DNA of 5,924 nt, taken from assembly GCA_020024675.1 (NCBI GenBank), contig JAHHTM010000089.1, positions 1 through 5,924 of the forward strand. The letters are read 5' to 3'. Within the stretch, counting starts at the first letter, position 1. Each line of letters begins with the position of its first letter. The position numbers and the translations under genes are program-made. This DNA is from Muricomes sp. (GTDB taxonomy: Bacteria; Bacillota; Clostridia; Lachnospirales; Lachnospiraceae). A model generated the notes under the pieces. That model was not told the origin of the DNA. It did not search any database and saw only the letters and a list, made by a program, of their open reading frames with translations. Shown here piece by piece: positions 5,036-5,924 of the stretch.

Positions 5036-5924
5036 ATGAAAGAGTTTAGTATTAGCACCAATGTTTTTTTTGGAAATCATTCTATGGATCGATTAAAACA
5101 AATAGAAAATAAAAAAGTCCTTATTATTTGTGATAGTTTTATTGAATCATCAGGTATGGTGGATAAAGTAAAGGAATATTTAGAAGGCTGTGAGGTTTAT
5201 GTTTTTAGTGAAGTAATTCCGGATCCACCTATTGAAATTATAGCAAAAGGAATCGACTTTTTAATTTCCTGTGAAGCAGAGGTTTTAATTGCTATAGGTG
5301 GTGGTTCATCGATTGATGCAGCCAAAGCAATAAGAGAACTGTCCAGACATATGGAGAATGTAGATATACATATTGATGAATGTTTTGCTATTCCAACCAC
5401 AAGCGGTACAGGTTCAGAGGTTACTCAATTCTCAGTAATAACAAATAAAGAGAAAGGTATAAAATATCCTATATCAGATAAATCTTTACTACCTATGGTT
5501 GCAATTCTTGATCCAAGATTAGTGGTCAGTGTGCCTCCTCAAGTTACAGCAGATACAGGAATGGATGTAATTACTCATGCACTTGAAGCTTATGTTTCAA
5601 AAAATGCTACAGATTTTACCGATGCTTTAGCAGAGAAAGCTTTAACTTTGGCATTTCGTTTTTTACCTCAGGCATATCTTCATGGTGATGATCTTCTGGC
5701 AAGAGAAAAAATGCATAATGCATCCTGTCTTGCAGGAATGGCATTTAATTCTGCAGGACTTGGTATAAACCATAGCTTAGCTCATGCAATCGGTGCAAAA
5801 TTTCATATTTCTCACGGACGCAGCAATGCAATATTGCTTCCTTATGTAGTTGTTTTTAATGCCCATCTTATGGCAAGCAGCTATAAAGACTATAGCCGTG
5901 AAGCAAAGAAATATCAGCGTGTTG
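5036..5924 (+). CDS. pduQ: PduQ-type iron-dependent 1-propanol dehydrogenase (5' part, runs off window)
   Basis: The first 296 residues of a group III (iron-containing) alcohol dehydrogenase are present. Relatives are about 370 residues long, so roughly 75 are missing. PduQ reduces propionaldehyde to 1-propanol with NADH, recycling NAD+ inside propanediol microcompartments. Seen here are the NAD-binding GGGSSIDAAKA (88-98), the loop IPTTSGTGSEVT (119-130) and the helix region ITHALEAYVSKNATDFTDAL (179-198). The metal ligands correspond to FucO Asp196/His200/His263/His277: Asp177, His181, His246 and His260. Segments such as PDPPIE (62-67), KYPISD (143-148), KMHNAS (225-230) and LAGMAFNSAGLGINH (232-246) match the PduQ subgroup better than FucO or YqhD. 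The ATG at 5036 follows AAGGAAG (5022-5028) with 7-nt spacing. EutG-like or general propanol/ethanol dehydrogenases are the alternative. The PocR/AraC neighbours favour PduQ. Confidence 0.85.
   Translation, partial: MKEFSISTNVFFGNHSMDRLKQIENKKVLIICDSFIESSGMVDKVKEYLEGCEVYVFSEVIPDPPIEIIAKGIDFLISCEAEVLIAIGGGSSIDAAKAIRELSRHMENVDIHIDECFAIPTTSGTGSEVTQFSVITNKEKGIKYPISDKSLLPMVAILDPRLVVSVPPQVTADTGMDVITHALEAYVSKNATDFTDALAEKALTLAFRFLPQAYLHGDDLLAREKMHNASCLAGMAFNSAGLGINHSLAHAIGAKFHISHGRSNAILLPYVVVFNAHLMASSYKDYSREAKKYQRV

Noticed and set aside
4874..5080. Minus-strand 68-codon frame in the pduQ upstream region
   Set aside because: It overlaps the well-supported pduQ start and ribosome binding site, is rich in Ile/Leu/Lys with no recognisable family, and has no good start signal.

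Overview
The window is AT-rich, with AAA/ATA/TTA-heavy codon use, AGGAG-type ribosome binding sites and extended -10 promoters (TGNTAAAAT). The protein types are a YlmC/YmxH-like tail, P47K GTPases, a PocR-domain sensor with an AraC response regulator, and a PduQ-type dehydrogenase. Together these suggest a gut-type anaerobic Clostridia genome, most likely Lachnospiraceae. The taxonomy is inferred from protein style only.

Layout: (i) Bases 3-68 hold the last residues of an upstream gene that looks like a YlmC/YmxH PRC-barrel protein. (ii) A promoter near 93-121 drives a two-gene metal-GTPase operon (156-2204). Its first gene is a CobW/P47K GTPase with a large His/Cys repeat loop, but an in-frame TAA at 675-677 splits it into an N-terminal GTPase half (156-677) and a C-terminal half (735-1256). 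Its second gene (1266-2204) is another P47K-type P-loop protein, fused to a C-terminal domain resembling DUF1980/TIGR03943. A strong terminator (2255-2304) ends this unit. (iii) A new promoter overlapping that terminator drives a two-component-like pair. The first member is a soluble PocR-domain LytS-type histidine kinase (2370-3602) and the second, 10 bp downstream, is a REC-AraC response regulator (3613-4647). (iv) A 388-bp gene-free region (4648-5035) holds several inverted repeats and candidate promoter pieces. (v) The 5' part of a PduQ-type iron-dependent alcohol dehydrogenase (from 5036) runs off the window end.

The PocR sensor, AraC regulator and PduQ together read as the regulatory head of a 1,2-propanediol (fucose/rhamnose-derived) or similar bacterial microcompartment locus. 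The sensor would detect a small diol or related ligand, and the regulator would activate the operon beginning with pduQ. The most striking observation is that both partners have lost key phosphotransfer residues. The kinase has Asp213 where the phosphoacceptor His belongs, with no other His between residues 85 and 383. The receiver domain has Ser-Asn-Asn in place of its metal-binding acidic cluster. The pair may therefore signal by direct ligand-controlled contact rather than by a phosphorelay. This is inference from motif reading only.
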